64,000 nt of DNA, from the NCBI GenBank assembly GCA_047602905.1, contig JBLKOP010000002.1, positions 82,874-146,873 of the forward strand. The letters run 5' to 3'. Source of the DNA: SKIA01 sp047602905. Lineage in GTDB: Archaea; Nanobdellota; Nanobdellia; Woesearchaeales; SKIA01. Below the pieces are notes generated by a model. The model was given only the letters and a program-made list of their open reading frames with translations, made no database searches and was not told where the DNA came from. The translations under genes were made by a program, and so were the position numbers. Of this stretch, positions 34,847 to 43,900 are shown one piece after another. The first letter of the stretch is position 1. Each line of letters begins with the position of its first letter.

Positions 34847-34942
34847 AGTAACTTGTTTTCTCCTCTTTTCCTGACGCGGAATATAGGAGTGAATGCTGCC
34901 TTGACGTTTAAAAGGGTTTATTACTCTTGTTTAATGAAAACA

Positions 34943-35272
34943 TCAGATGTTTTCTAATATGTGTATTATCTTAATAATATTCTCTTGGTGTATTTGAGTC
35001 ATCTTATTGTTCCATTCGTCGCTGAGTTGCTGATTTTTGTTGTTGTTATTAACTGCTTGTCGTATAGTTTTACATACCCGTAGCAAGTCTTCGTAACCAT
35101 CTACTCCAAGTGTTTTCGATTCTTCTATTAAATTGATTATATTTGTTATTTCATTTGTTATAGCAAGAAATTCTTGATCAGAAAAGTTCTCTATAATATT
35201 TTTTTTATGTTGTATAATGCTTTGACGTAAATCTTTTTGTATGGCTGCGATGTGTTGTTGGTATCCTTTCAT
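34943..35272 (-). CDS. Small helical protein, function unknown
   Basis: 109 aa, all-helical by eye (QQHIAAIQKDLRQSIIQHKK; ITNEITNIINLIEESKTLG), AT-rich with many Asn/Ile. No motif, no signal peptide. It sits alone between the low-complexity protein and the terminator of the repeat lipoprotein. Confidence 0.55.
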   Translation of the reverse strand: MKGYQQHIAAIQKDLRQSIIQHKKNIIENFSDQEFLAITNEITNIINLIEESKTLGVDGYEDLLRVCKTIRQAVNNNNKNQQLSDEWNNKMTQIHQENIIKIIHILENI

Positions 35273-35303
35273 GATATAATAATTTGTTTTATGTATAAAA
35301 AAG

Positions 35304-35327
35304 TAAAGAAAAAAAATATTTTTTTTT
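35304..35327 (-). terminator. T-rich terminator after the repeat lipoprotein
   Basis: Reverse-strand reading gives an A run, TATT and a T8 tract followed by CTTTAC, directly after the lipoprotein stop. One of several near-identical copies in the window. Confidence 0.5.
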
Positions 35328-35334
35328 GTTCAGC

Positions 35335-36510
35335 TTATGCTGGTACTACAAACACTGGAGGTCTGTTTACTGCTTGTACAGTAATTAGTACTTCTTTAGT
35401 GGTTGTTAATACTCTGTCACTTGCTTCTATTTCAACGACGTACTCGCCTGCTTCGCCGAAATCAACGTATCGTGTGCTTGTATTCATCCATCCACTGTAC
35501 CGAACTACTACTTCGTCTCCGTCTGGGTCACTTATCGTTACCCAGTTCTTGAGATCAAAGTGCTCTCCTTCGTTAATGACGATTTCGTCTTCAACGATGA
35601 TGACTGGTGGTCGGTTGCGTATAGCTAGCTCGACGGTGACTTCTTGGCTTACTTCATCAATTCCGTCACTTGCGGTGACTGTGATGACGTATTCTCCTGC
35701 GTCTCCTACTCTGCTCTGCCAGATTCCGTCAGTACCTACTGGTTCTGTGTACGTAATCGTTACTTCGCTTCCGTCTGGGTCTGTTGCGTTTGCTCGTAGA
35801 TTAATTCTGTCTCCTTCCACTGCTTGTATACTTGTTTGTGCAAGTTCTAGCACTGGTGGTCGGTTAACGTTTTCTACAATGACTGTTACGTCTTTGAACA
35901 CTTCGTTTCCTGCTGTGTCTTCAGCAATGATGCGTACGTTGTATTCTCCTGCGTCATCATAGGTTGTTCTGTACGTTGCGCTACTCATCCATCCGCTGTA
36001 GCTGACGATGATGTCATCTCCTTCTGGGTCTGTGATGTTGTAGATGTTTAAGTCAACTACTTCTCCTTCTCGTACCTCAATAACTTCTGGTCCTCGGATG
36101 CTTGGAGGAAGGTTTAGTGCGTCTACTACTACAAGTATTGTTATGCTTGTGTTCTCGATTCCGTCACTTGCTATTATGCGTACGTCATATTCTCCTGCGT
36201 CTCCAATATCTGTTTGCCAGGTTCCTTCTGTACTAAATGGTTCTCCAAAGTATAGTGTTACTTCGTCTCCGTCTGGATCAACTGCTCGAGTGTTTAGTTG
36301 TATGAAGTCTCCTTCTACTCCTCGTACGGTTGCTGCGTATTCGTTGTTCTCAACTGGTTCTACAATCTCCTCTCCATTTACTGGTGTTTCTGGGCTGTAG
36401 TCTGTTTCGTTGAACGTAGCTGTCTCGTTCTCGCCTACAGGTACAGTCGGGGTACATGCTGCGAGTACGAAGAGGATAGCTAGTCCAAACAGTATTGCTT
36501 GTTTGTTCAT
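35335..36510 (-). CDS. Surface lipoprotein with four Ig/cadherin-like repeats
   Basis: 391 aa from ATG 36510. Signal with lipobox FVLAAC (Cys about residue 19) and an acidic Thr/Glu-rich linker. Four repeats of about 85 residues follow, each with a DPDGDEV-like Ca2+-binding motif, a GEAGEY or GDAGEY segment and a terminal RPP(V/S) linker. The repeats resemble PKD/cadherin-like beta sandwiches. Likely an extracellular binding or structural protein anchored by lipid; ligand unknown. It lies 67 bases downstream of dnaJ but probably has its own transcription unit. Confidence 0.85.
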   Translation of the reverse strand: MNKQAILFGLAILFVLAACTPTVPVGENETATFNETDYSPETPVNGEEIVEPVENNEYAATVRGVEGDFIQLNTRAVDPDGDEVTLYFGEPFSTEGTWQTDIGDAGEYDVRIIASDGIENTSITILVVVDALNLPPSIRGPEVIEVREGEVVDLNIYNITDPEGDDIIVSYSGWMSSATYRTTYDDAGEYNVRIIAEDTAGNEVFKDVTVIVENVNRPPVLELAQTSIQAVEGDRINLRANATDPDGSEVTITYTEPVGTDGIWQSRVGDAGEYVITVTASDGIDEVSQEVTVELAIRNRPPVIIVEDEIVINEGEHFDLKNWVTISDPDGDEVVVRYSGWMNTSTRYVDFGEAGEYVVEIEASDRVLTTTKEVLITVQAVNRPPVFVVPA

Positions 36511-36576
36511 TGGTAGTTCCCCATAAGAGTTTCCACTTGTGAATAGATACAAGTTGCTTGTATTTAAATGTTCTTC

Positions 36577-37695
36577 TCAGAACGCGTCTTTTATGCGCTC
36601 AAAGAAGCTTTTCTGTGGTGTGGTACTTTCTCCGCGTAGATTAGTGTAGTTTTTAAGCGCTTCTTTTTGCTCTTTACTAAGTTTCTTAGGTGTTTCTAAA
36701 ATTACTTTTACGTGCAGGTCTCCTTTTCCTCCTCGTATAGTGGGCATTCCGTATCCTCGTAGACGAAAGGTTGTGTGGCTTTGTGTTCCTGCAGGTATTT
36801 CTAGTGTTGCGCTTCCTTGCAAGGTAGGTATTTTTACGTCGTCTCCGAGTGCTGCTTGTGAGAAGCTAATGGGTACTTGTGCGTGTAAGGTACTTGCTTC
36901 TCGTGTGAAGAACTCGTGTTGTTTTATGCGCACAACGATGTATAAGTCTCCTGGTGGTGTTCCTGCTTCTCCTGCTTCTCCTTCTCCTGCTACACGAATG
37001 GTTTGTCCGTTCTCTACTCCTGCTGGGATGTCTATAGTAAGCGTTTTTTTCTTCTTTACGCGTCCTTCTCCTTGACAAGCACTACACGTCTCTTTTGGTA
37101 TACTTCCTCTTCCTTTACAGCTTGGACACGTCGTTTGTGTTCTAAACGCTCCAAATGGTGTTTGTTGTTGCTGTATTACTTGTCCTTGCCCGTTACAGGT
37201 ACTGCAAGTACGTACTTCTTGGTTTTTTGCTCCTGTCCCTTTACAGGTACTGCACGCGTCGTACTTGTTTACCTCTATTGTTCTTTCTGTGCCTGTATAT
37301 GCTTCTTTTAGCGTAATCGTTGCTTGTGTTTGTAAATCTGCTCCTCGTCTAGATTGCTGTCTTCCTCCTCTAAAGCCTCCTCCAAAGAACTCGCTAAAAA
37401 TGTCTTCAAAACCTCCAAATCCACTGGTATCAAAGCCGCTAAACCCTCCTTGTCCTCCTCCTGTTTTCTTGTTTTGCGTGTACGCTTCATGACCAAACTG
37501 GTCGTACTGCGCTCGTGATTGCTCGTTACTAAGTATTTTATAGGCCTCGTTTACTTTTTTGAATTGCTCCTCTGCTTCTGGATTGTCTTTGTTAAGGTCT
37601 GGGTGGTATTTTTTTGCTTTTTTCTTATACGCTTTTTTTATTTCTTCCTGACTAGCGTTTTTGGTAATTCCTAATGTTTGGTAATGGTCACTCAT
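36577..37695 (-). CDS. dnaJ: Chaperone DnaJ (Hsp40)
   Basis: 372 aa, full-length bacterial-type DnaJ: J domain with HPD at residues 31-33, Gly/Phe-rich region (GGFSGFDTSGFGGFEDIF), four CxxCxGxG zinc motifs (CSTCKGTG, CSTCNGQG, CPSCKGRG, CSACQGEG) and the C-terminal substrate-binding domain. Stimulates DnaK ATPase and delivers clients. Follows dnaK after about 70 bases that include a T-rich tract. Confidence 0.97.
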   Translation of the reverse strand: MSDHYQTLGITKNASQEEIKKAYKKKAKKYHPDLNKDNPEAEEQFKKVNEAYKILSNEQSRAQYDQFGHEAYTQNKKTGGGQGGFSGFDTSGFGGFEDIFSEFFGGGFRGGRQQSRRGADLQTQATITLKEAYTGTERTIEVNKYDACSTCKGTGAKNQEVRTCSTCNGQGQVIQQQQTPFGAFRTQTTCPSCKGRGSIPKETCSACQGEGRVKKKKTLTIDIPAGVENGQTIRVAGEGEAGEAGTPPGDLYIVVRIKQHEFFTREASTLHAQVPISFSQAALGDDVKIPTLQGSATLEIPAGTQSHTTFRLRGYGMPTIRGGKGDLHVKVILETPKKLSKEQKEALKNYTNLRGESTTPQKSFFERIKDAF

Positions 37696-37741
37696 GGTAG
37701 CTTGCTATTCTGTGTTGTTTTATAACTCTTCGTAAGAAGAA

Positions 37742-37760
37742 TAGAAAAAAATATTTTGTT
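37742..37760 (-). terminator. T-rich tract between dnaK and dnaJ
   Basis: Reverse-strand AAAATATTTTTTTC just after the dnaK stop, similar to terminators elsewhere in the window. It could attenuate transcription between dnaK and dnaJ. Confidence 0.4.
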
Positions 37761-37768
37761 TGTAGAGA

Positions 37769-39607
37769 CTATTTTTTCTTTTCCTCCTCTACGTTTTCAT
37801 CTTTTACTTTTGCGTCAACAACTTCTTCTTCGTCTTTCTTGTTTTCTTGTTCTGCTGCTTGTGCTTGTTGTTGCTTAGCGACTTCTTCATAGAGTTTCTG
37901 AGAGACTGCTGCGAATTGTTCTTGCAGTTCTTCTTTCTTCTTCTTTATTGCTTCTACGTCTTTCTCATCAGCCTTGAGTAGTTCTTTGAGTTCATCAGCA
38001 AGTTTCTGAATTCCTTCTAGTTCTTTCTTGTCTGCTTTCTCCTCTAAGTCTTTTATTGTCTTTTCTGTTTGGTAGACGAGGCTGTCCGCTTCGTTAACTA
38101 CTTCTATTTCTTCTAGGCGTTCTTTGTCTTTCTCAGCGTTTTTCTCTGCTTCTTCTTGCATCTTCTTAATTTCTTCATCAGATAGGTTTGTGCTGCTAGT
38201 TATTTTGATGCTTTGCTCTTTTCCTGTTCCTAAATCCTTTGCTGCTACGTTTACTATTCCGTTTGCGTCGATATCAAAGGTTACTTCTATCTGTGGTATT
38301 CCTCTTGCTGCTGGAGGTATTCCTAGTAAGTCAAAGTGCCCTAGTGTTTGGTTGTCTGCAGCCATTGCTCGCTCTCCTTGCAGTACGTGTATGCTTACTG
38401 CTGTTTGGTTGTCACTTGCTGTGCTAAAGACCTTGCTTTCTTTTGTTGGTATTGTCGTGTTTTTTTCTATGAGTTTCGTGAACACTCCTCCAAGGGTTTC
38501 AATACCTAGACTTAGTGGTGTTACGTCTAGCAAGAGTACGTCTTTTACGTCTCCTCCAAGAATTCCTGCTTGTATTGCTGCTCCCATAGCGATTGCTTCA
38601 TCCGGATTTACGCTTTTGTCTCCGTCTTTTCCTGTGAGGTCTTTGACGAGTTTCTGTACTGCTGGTATTCTGCTGCTTCCTCCTACGAAGATGATCTTGT
38701 CAGGTGTTACTTTTGCGTCTTTGATTGCTTGCTGAGTGGGTTTTTTTAGTCGCTCAAGGATGTCGTCGATGAGTTTTTCAAACTCACTTCTGCTTATCTC
38801 TGCTGTTAGGTGTTTTGGTCCACTCTCTGTTGCTGTTATAAACGGCAGGTTAATGCTTGCTGTTTGTTTGCTTGAGAGCTCTATCTTTGCTTTCTCTGCT
38901 GCTTCTTTGAGTCGTTGCAGTGCTTGTTTGTCTTCTCGCAAGTCTACTTTGTGTTCTTTTTTGAACTCTTCTGCTAGGTGGTTGAGGAGTATTTCGTCTA
39001 CGTCATCTCCTCCTAGGTGGTTGTCTCCGCTGGTTGCTTTTACTTCAAAGACTCCGTCTCCGAGTTCTAGTATGCTTACATCAAAGGTTCCTCCTCCAAA
39101 GTCAAAGACTAAGATGGTGTTTTCATCTTCTTTGTCCAGTCCGTACGCGAGTGCTGCTGCTGTTGGTTCGTTTATGATTCGTAGTACTTCTAGGCCAGCA
39201 ATTTTTCCTGCGTCTTTAGTTGCTTGTCTTTGTGCGTCGGTAAAGTATGCTGGTACGGTGATGACTGCTTGTTTGACTTCTCCTCCTAGGTAGTCTTCTG
39301 CGTCTTTTTTGAGTTTTCCAAGTATTATCGCACTGATTTCTTGTGGCGTGTATTCTTTGTCGTGAATACTTACTTTGTAGTCTTCTCCCATGTGTCGTTT
39401 GATGCTGCGTACGGTTTGGTCTGGGTTGAGTACTGCTTGGTTTCTTGCTGCGTCTCCTACTATTCGTTCACCGTCTTTTTTTACTGCTACGACGCTTGGC
39501 GTTGTTCTCTTTCCTTCTGCGTTGCTAATAATGGTTGGTTTTCCTCCTTCCATTGCTGCTACTGCGCTAAATGTTGTTCCTAAGTCTATTCCTATTATCT
39601 TACTCAT
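37769..39607 (-). CDS. dnaK: Chaperone DnaK (Hsp70)
   Basis: 612 aa. ATPase domain signatures IGIDLGTTFSAVAAMEGG, VFDFGGGTFDVSIL and IIFVGGSSRIPAVQ; then the substrate-binding domain (DVTPLSLGIETLGG) and a charged C-terminal tail (EEEVVDAKVKDENVEEEKKK). ATP-dependent folding chaperone working with GrpE and DnaJ. Overlaps grpE by 8 bases. Archaeal DnaK is of bacterial origin by established knowledge. Confidence 0.97.
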   Translation of the reverse strand: MSKIIGIDLGTTFSAVAAMEGGKPTIISNAEGKRTTPSVVAVKKDGERIVGDAARNQAVLNPDQTVRSIKRHMGEDYKVSIHDKEYTPQEISAIILGKLKKDAEDYLGGEVKQAVITVPAYFTDAQRQATKDAGKIAGLEVLRIINEPTAAALAYGLDKEDENTILVFDFGGGTFDVSILELGDGVFEVKATSGDNHLGGDDVDEILLNHLAEEFKKEHKVDLREDKQALQRLKEAAEKAKIELSSKQTASINLPFITATESGPKHLTAEISRSEFEKLIDDILERLKKPTQQAIKDAKVTPDKIIFVGGSSRIPAVQKLVKDLTGKDGDKSVNPDEAIAMGAAIQAGILGGDVKDVLLLDVTPLSLGIETLGGVFTKLIEKNTTIPTKESKVFSTASDNQTAVSIHVLQGERAMAADNQTLGHFDLLGIPPAARGIPQIEVTFDIDANGIVNVAAKDLGTGKEQSIKITSSTNLSDEEIKKMQEEAEKNAEKDKERLEEIEVVNEADSLVYQTEKTIKDLEEKADKKELEGIQKLADELKELLKADEKDVEAIKKKKEELQEQFAAVSQKLYEEVAKQQQAQAAEQENKKDEEEVVDAKVKDENVEEEKKK

Positions 39608-40073
39608 GTTCTTTTTTCTCCTGTGGTCCTTTGCTGACCTTTACTTTTGTTGTTCGCAGGACTTTTCCTGCGAGTTCATATCCTGGTTGTAGGATTTGTA
39701 GTATTGTTCCTTCTTTTTGCTTGCTGTGTTCGCTCAGTAGTGCTTCGTGTTTGTGTGCATCAAAGCCTTCTTCTGTGCTTATTCGTTGTACTCCGTGTGA
39801 TTCTAGTACTGTGATGAGTTGGCCTAGTACGAGTTCTACTCCTTGGTATAGGCTGTCTTCTTTGTTCTTTGCTTGGTTGATTGCAAGTTCTAGGTTGTCG
39901 ATTACTGCGAGTATTTCTGTGATGAGTTGTTTGTTTGCTAATTTTTTGTTTTCTTCTGCTTGTATTTCTGTTCTTCGTCGATAGTTTGCGTAGTCCGCAC
40001 TTATGCGTGCGAGCTGTTCTTCTAGCTCTTGCACGCGTTCTTGTGCGGTTTCTAATTCTTGTTTTTTGCTCAT
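39600..40073 (-). CDS. grpE: Nucleotide exchange factor GrpE
   Basis: 157 aa from ATG 40073, short for the family (about 180-200). A coiled-coil stalk (ELETAQERVQELEEQLARIS) leads to DYANYRRRTEIQAEE, and the beta-wing domain ends with the typical ILQPGYELAGKVLRTTKVKVS. Releases ADP from DnaK. The start overlaps the stop of the preceding 44-aa gene (ATGA). Confidence 0.95.
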   Translation of the reverse strand: MSKKQELETAQERVQELEEQLARISADYANYRRRTEIQAEENKKLANKQLITEILAVIDNLELAINQAKNKEDSLYQGVELVLGQLITVLESHGVQRISTEEGFDAHKHEALLSEHSKQKEGTILQILQPGYELAGKVLRTTKVKVSKGPQEKKEHE

Positions 40074-40204
40074 GCTTGTGCGTACCCTTGCATGAATCCT
40101 TCTTCCCAGTCTTCTATTTGGTCGTGGTCCATGAGGGTTTCTGTGTCTTTGTAGATGTTTTCGATGTAGTCTATTTCTTTCTCGTATGTGTATTCTGTGT
40201 TCAT
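40070..40204 (-). CDS. 44-aa protein within the chaperone operon
   Basis: Very acidic 44-aa protein (MNTEYTYEKEIDYIENIY, ending EDWEEGFMQGYAQA). It is coupled by ATGA overlaps to the Hsp20-like gene upstream and grpE downstream, so it is almost certainly translated. No known family. Aromatic-acidic composition may suit binding a chaperone or the Hsp20-like partner; this is inference. Confidence 0.7.
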   Translation of the reverse strand: MNTEYTYEKEIDYIENIYKDTETLMDHDQIEDWEEGFMQGYAQA

Positions 40205-40443
40205 TGCTCATTCCTCCATGGCATCACCATTCGTAGTTTGTTGTCTTGGTAGGTGATGATTGTGAGTTCTGTGTTGATTGCTCGTGGTAGGGGTATTTTT
40301 TGTTGTGCTTGGTGTTTTCCTGCTTGTAGGGTGAGTGTTATTTCGTGTTCTTGCACGTCTGCTTGTATTGTTTGTATTTCTGGTAGTGTTGCTTGTGCGA
40401 GTAGTGCTTTTGGTGTTTGTATGAGGTGTATTTGGTTTTCCAT
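40201..40443 (-). CDS. Minimal Hsp20/CS-domain-like protein, first gene of the chaperone operon
   Basis: 80 aa from ATG 40443. The strand pattern matches an alpha-crystallin/CS fold: ALLAQATLPEIQTIQADVQE, HEITLTLQAGKH, KIPLPRAINTELTIITYQDN and KLRMVMPW, i.e. the GVL-like LPxxI and final beta strand of Hsp20. It lacks the usual N- and C-terminal arms. Position ahead of grpE-dnaK-dnaJ supports a heat-shock role. Confidence 0.7.
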   Translation of the reverse strand: MENQIHLIQTPKALLAQATLPEIQTIQADVQEHEITLTLQAGKHQAQQKIPLPRAINTELTIITYQDNKLRMVMPWRNEQ

Positions 40444-40548
40444 ACGAATCAATTCCTGTTGACTTTACGTCAACGAATAAGTGTAATGTGGCAATCATTT
40501 AAATACTTGTTGGTAACATTTAAATACTCTGTTTATTTTAATTCAACC
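40444..40548. promoter_or_regulatory. Divergent promoter of chaperone operon with perfect palindrome
   Basis: The inverted repeat GTTGAC-tttac-GTCAAC (40458-40474) lies in the leader of the Hsp20-like gene, about 26-30 bases from the reverse-strand TATA AGTATTTAAAT (about 40497-40508), so it would cover the transcription start. A forward TATA (ACATTTAAATACT, about 40516-40528) lies about 25 bases before the HTH gene ATG. Layout fits a repressor operator. Confidence 0.6.
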
Positions 40549-40941
40549 ATGCCCTTTGATCGCATCACCCTCATAAACGTACAACCACCAAGAAACGCAG
40601 ACATAAACCAAGAACTGCAATGGCTAGGAGCAACACTAGGACTCTTTGGACAACGAGACAAAGACTCAAGCTGCTTTAGAGTATTCATAACCATAATTAA
40701 CTCATCCTCACAACCACTCACATCAGACGAAATAGCACAGAGATGCGGACTAACAAGAGGAACAGTAGTACATCACCTAAACAAACTACGAGACGCAGGA
40801 CTCGTAGCACCAGCAACACAAGGATACAGCCTAGCAGCAACAAGCATACAAGAAAGCCTACAAGCAATGGAAGAAGAAATCCAACAAACACTAGCACTAA
40901 TGAGAGCAGTAGCCAAAGACATAGACAAAAAACTCCAATAA
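40549..40941 (+). CDS. HTH regulator divergent from the chaperone operon
   Basis: 130 aa from ATG 40549. A winged-HTH of ArsR/MarR type at residues about 50-105 (PLTSDEIAQRCGLTRGTVVHHLNKLRDAGLV) is followed by a coiled-coil dimerisation helix. Position and the shared promoter palindrome make it a candidate heat-shock regulator of hsp20-grpE-dnaK-dnaJ. Codons are markedly A/C-ended. Confidence 0.82.
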   Translation: MPFDRITLINVQPPRNADINQELQWLGATLGLFGQRDKDSSCFRVFITIINSSSQPLTSDEIAQRCGLTRGTVVHHLNKLRDAGLVAPATQGYSLAATSIQESLQAMEEEIQQTLALMRAVAKDIDKKLQ

Positions 40942-40972
40942 CATTAAAAACCACGCACAACCAACAAATACA

Positions 40973-43900
40973 ATGAGAGCTTGGGCGGCAATAATACTTC
41001 TTTTCTTACTTATCCCACTAGCAACAGCAAACATACCCCAAGAACTCAAAGACCTGCCCTTCGCAGAAGAAATAGCAAAAATAGCGCTACCAGAACAAGC
41101 AAGAGCACAACCAATGATGATGCGCTCAATGAGCTTTGAAGAACCAGAACCAGTAATTGTTCAGTTTCATAAACCAGAAGATATTGAAGCGATTCAAAGT
41201 CTTGTTCAATCGCTAAATACTGAAGAATATGAGAGTCTTTCAAAAACGATACGTGAATTCGCAAAGTATAATACAGATGTAAAGCATGATTATGCTATTA
41301 TTGACGGTTTTTCAGTATCACTAACAACTCAACAACGTTTGGAGCTTGAACAAAACCCGCTCATAAAAAGTATACATTCTTCACGGGAGGTTCGTGTTTT
41401 TATGCAAGATACGCTACCACTTATACAAGCAGATGAAGTTCATAAAATTAGTATAGATGAAACTTTTGTACAAGGAAAGGGACAAACTATTTGTGTTCTT
41501 GATACAGGAATTGATTATACGCATCCAGACTTTGGAGCTTGTAGTCAAGAAGAGTTTCTTGCAGGGGAGTGTAAGAAAGTTCCTGGAGGACATAATATAG
41601 TGACCAACCATTCTGATGGAATGGATGATCATGGTCACGGAACTCATGTTGCAGGAATAGTGGCTGCAAATGGTTCAATAATTGGAGTTGCTCCTCAAGC
41701 AAACTTAATTGCCATGAAAGTACTTAATCATTTAGGTTCAGGGTCTGAAGAAGATATTATTGAAGGAATTAATTGGTGCATCTCTAATGCTGAACAATTC
41801 AATATATCTGTTATAAGTATGAGCTCAGGCGGAGGAAACTATTCAGAAATTTGTGATGTAGTTGATGATCCTTTTAGAAATGCAGTAGCTGCTGCTTGGG
41901 ATAAAGAAATAGCTGTTTTTGCTGCTTCAGGAAATTACGCAACAGCAGAGTATATTAGTTTTCCTGCATGCATAAGTAACGTAATTCCAGTTACTTCCTC
42001 AACAAAAAATGATGAGATGAGCAGTTTTAGTAGTAGAAATTCTCTTGTAGATATTATTGCCCCGGGATCAGAAATTAATTCTACTGTAATTGGAGGAAGT
42101 TATGATTCTTATTCAGGAACTTCTATGGCTACTCCTCATGTCGCTGGTGCTTTTGCTCTTCTTAACCAATACAAAGAAATCACAGGAATCTCTGCTTCTT
42201 CTCAAGACCTTGTTGATGCATTAATTAGTACTGCTGTTCTTATTCATGATTCTGCTAGTGATCGTAACTATTCTCGTATTGATGTGTTCGCTGCGCTTTC
42301 TTCTTTTGACGTTACTGCCCCAACAACAGTAGCAATTTTTCCTGTTGGTTGGCAGAATACTAATGTTACAGTAACGTTTAACGCGTCTGATGATTCTGAG
42401 GTTGCGTACACTACTGTTCGTGTGAATGAGGAGGCACCAATTAATGCAACTAATATTACGCTTAGTGAAGAGGGTAATCACACTGTTGAGTTCTTCTCTG
42501 TTGATGTGTTTGATAATACAGAAGCTAACCAAACCATCTATGTGCTTATTGATAAGACGCCTCCTATTACTTCTTTTCCTCTTAGTAACGTTACGTGGTA
42601 TCAGAACGTAACAAACATTTCTTTTAATGTCACTGATGCGCTATCAGGAATTAATTATACGAATTATTCACTAAACCAAGAGGCGTTTATTTCTTCGCCA
42701 ACAATAACTATTGAGGAAGAAGGCGTTTATAACCTCTCGTTCTTCTCTGTTGATATCGCTGGTAACATGGAGAACGTAACCAACCAGACTGTTCGTGTAG
42801 ACGTGACTCCTCCAGAACTTAATATTACTACTACTCTTTCTTGGCTGTCTGCTCCTAACTTCACTCTTATCATAAACGCTACTGATGTTCTTTCTGGGAT
42901 TAATAGAAATCTTATTAACCAAACTCAACAAACAAATCTTACTATTTCTCAAGAAGGGAACACGACTGTTTTTGTGCAAGTGTTTGATAACGCGAACAAT
43001 TCTGTTTCTCAAAACGTCTCTGTTCTTCTTGACACAACAGCTCCTGCTACGAGCGCTAATTACTCCTCTGGTTGGCAAAGCACTAACGTAACTGTTGTTC
43101 TCAACGCTACTGATGCGCTATCAGGAATAAATCACACTACTATTTACGTAAATGAGGAAGCGCCGATTAACGCAACGAACATTACGCTTTCTGAGGAGGG
43201 CAATCATACTGTTGAGTTCTTCTCGGTTGATAACGCTGGTAATAAAGAAGCTAACCAAACAATTACTGTGCTTATTGATAAAACTCCTCCTGCACTAAAC
43301 ATAACCACAACTGCTTCTTGGTTGTCTGCAGATAATTTTACTCTTGTCGTGAACGCTACTGATGCTCTTTCTGGAGTTAACCGAACACTCATCAACAGCT
43401 CAGAAGCAATGAACTTAACTGTTTTTGAGGAAGGGAATACGACTGTTTTTGTGCAAGTGTTTGATAACGCGAATAATTCTGTTTCTCAAAACGTTTCTGT
43501 TCTTCTCGACCGTACCTCGCCAATCACAGAAGCACTGTATAACGAGGGCTGGAATACTGAAAACGTAACTATTCTTTTTAACGCAACTGATATTCTTTCT
43601 GGTGTAAATTACACTACTGCTCGTATTAACGAAGAAGCACCGGTTAATGTAACTAACGTTACGTTAAGTGAGGACGGTAATTACACAATAGAGTTCTTCT
43701 CGGTTGATAATGCTAATAACAAGGAGGATAACCAAACCATTACTGTACTTATTGATCAGACTCCGCCAAACATTTCTTTTTTCACGATTAATGACTCAAG
43801 TCCGCAGATAAACACTTCAATATCTTTGCAAGCAAACGTTACTGATACGAACTTAGAAAACGTTACGTTAACAATACATAATCAGTTAGTTGCGCTTACA

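Noticed and set aside
42310..43780. CRISPR array
   Set aside because: The repeats are long, in frame and encode protein domains; there are no short repeats with unique spacers anywhere in the window.
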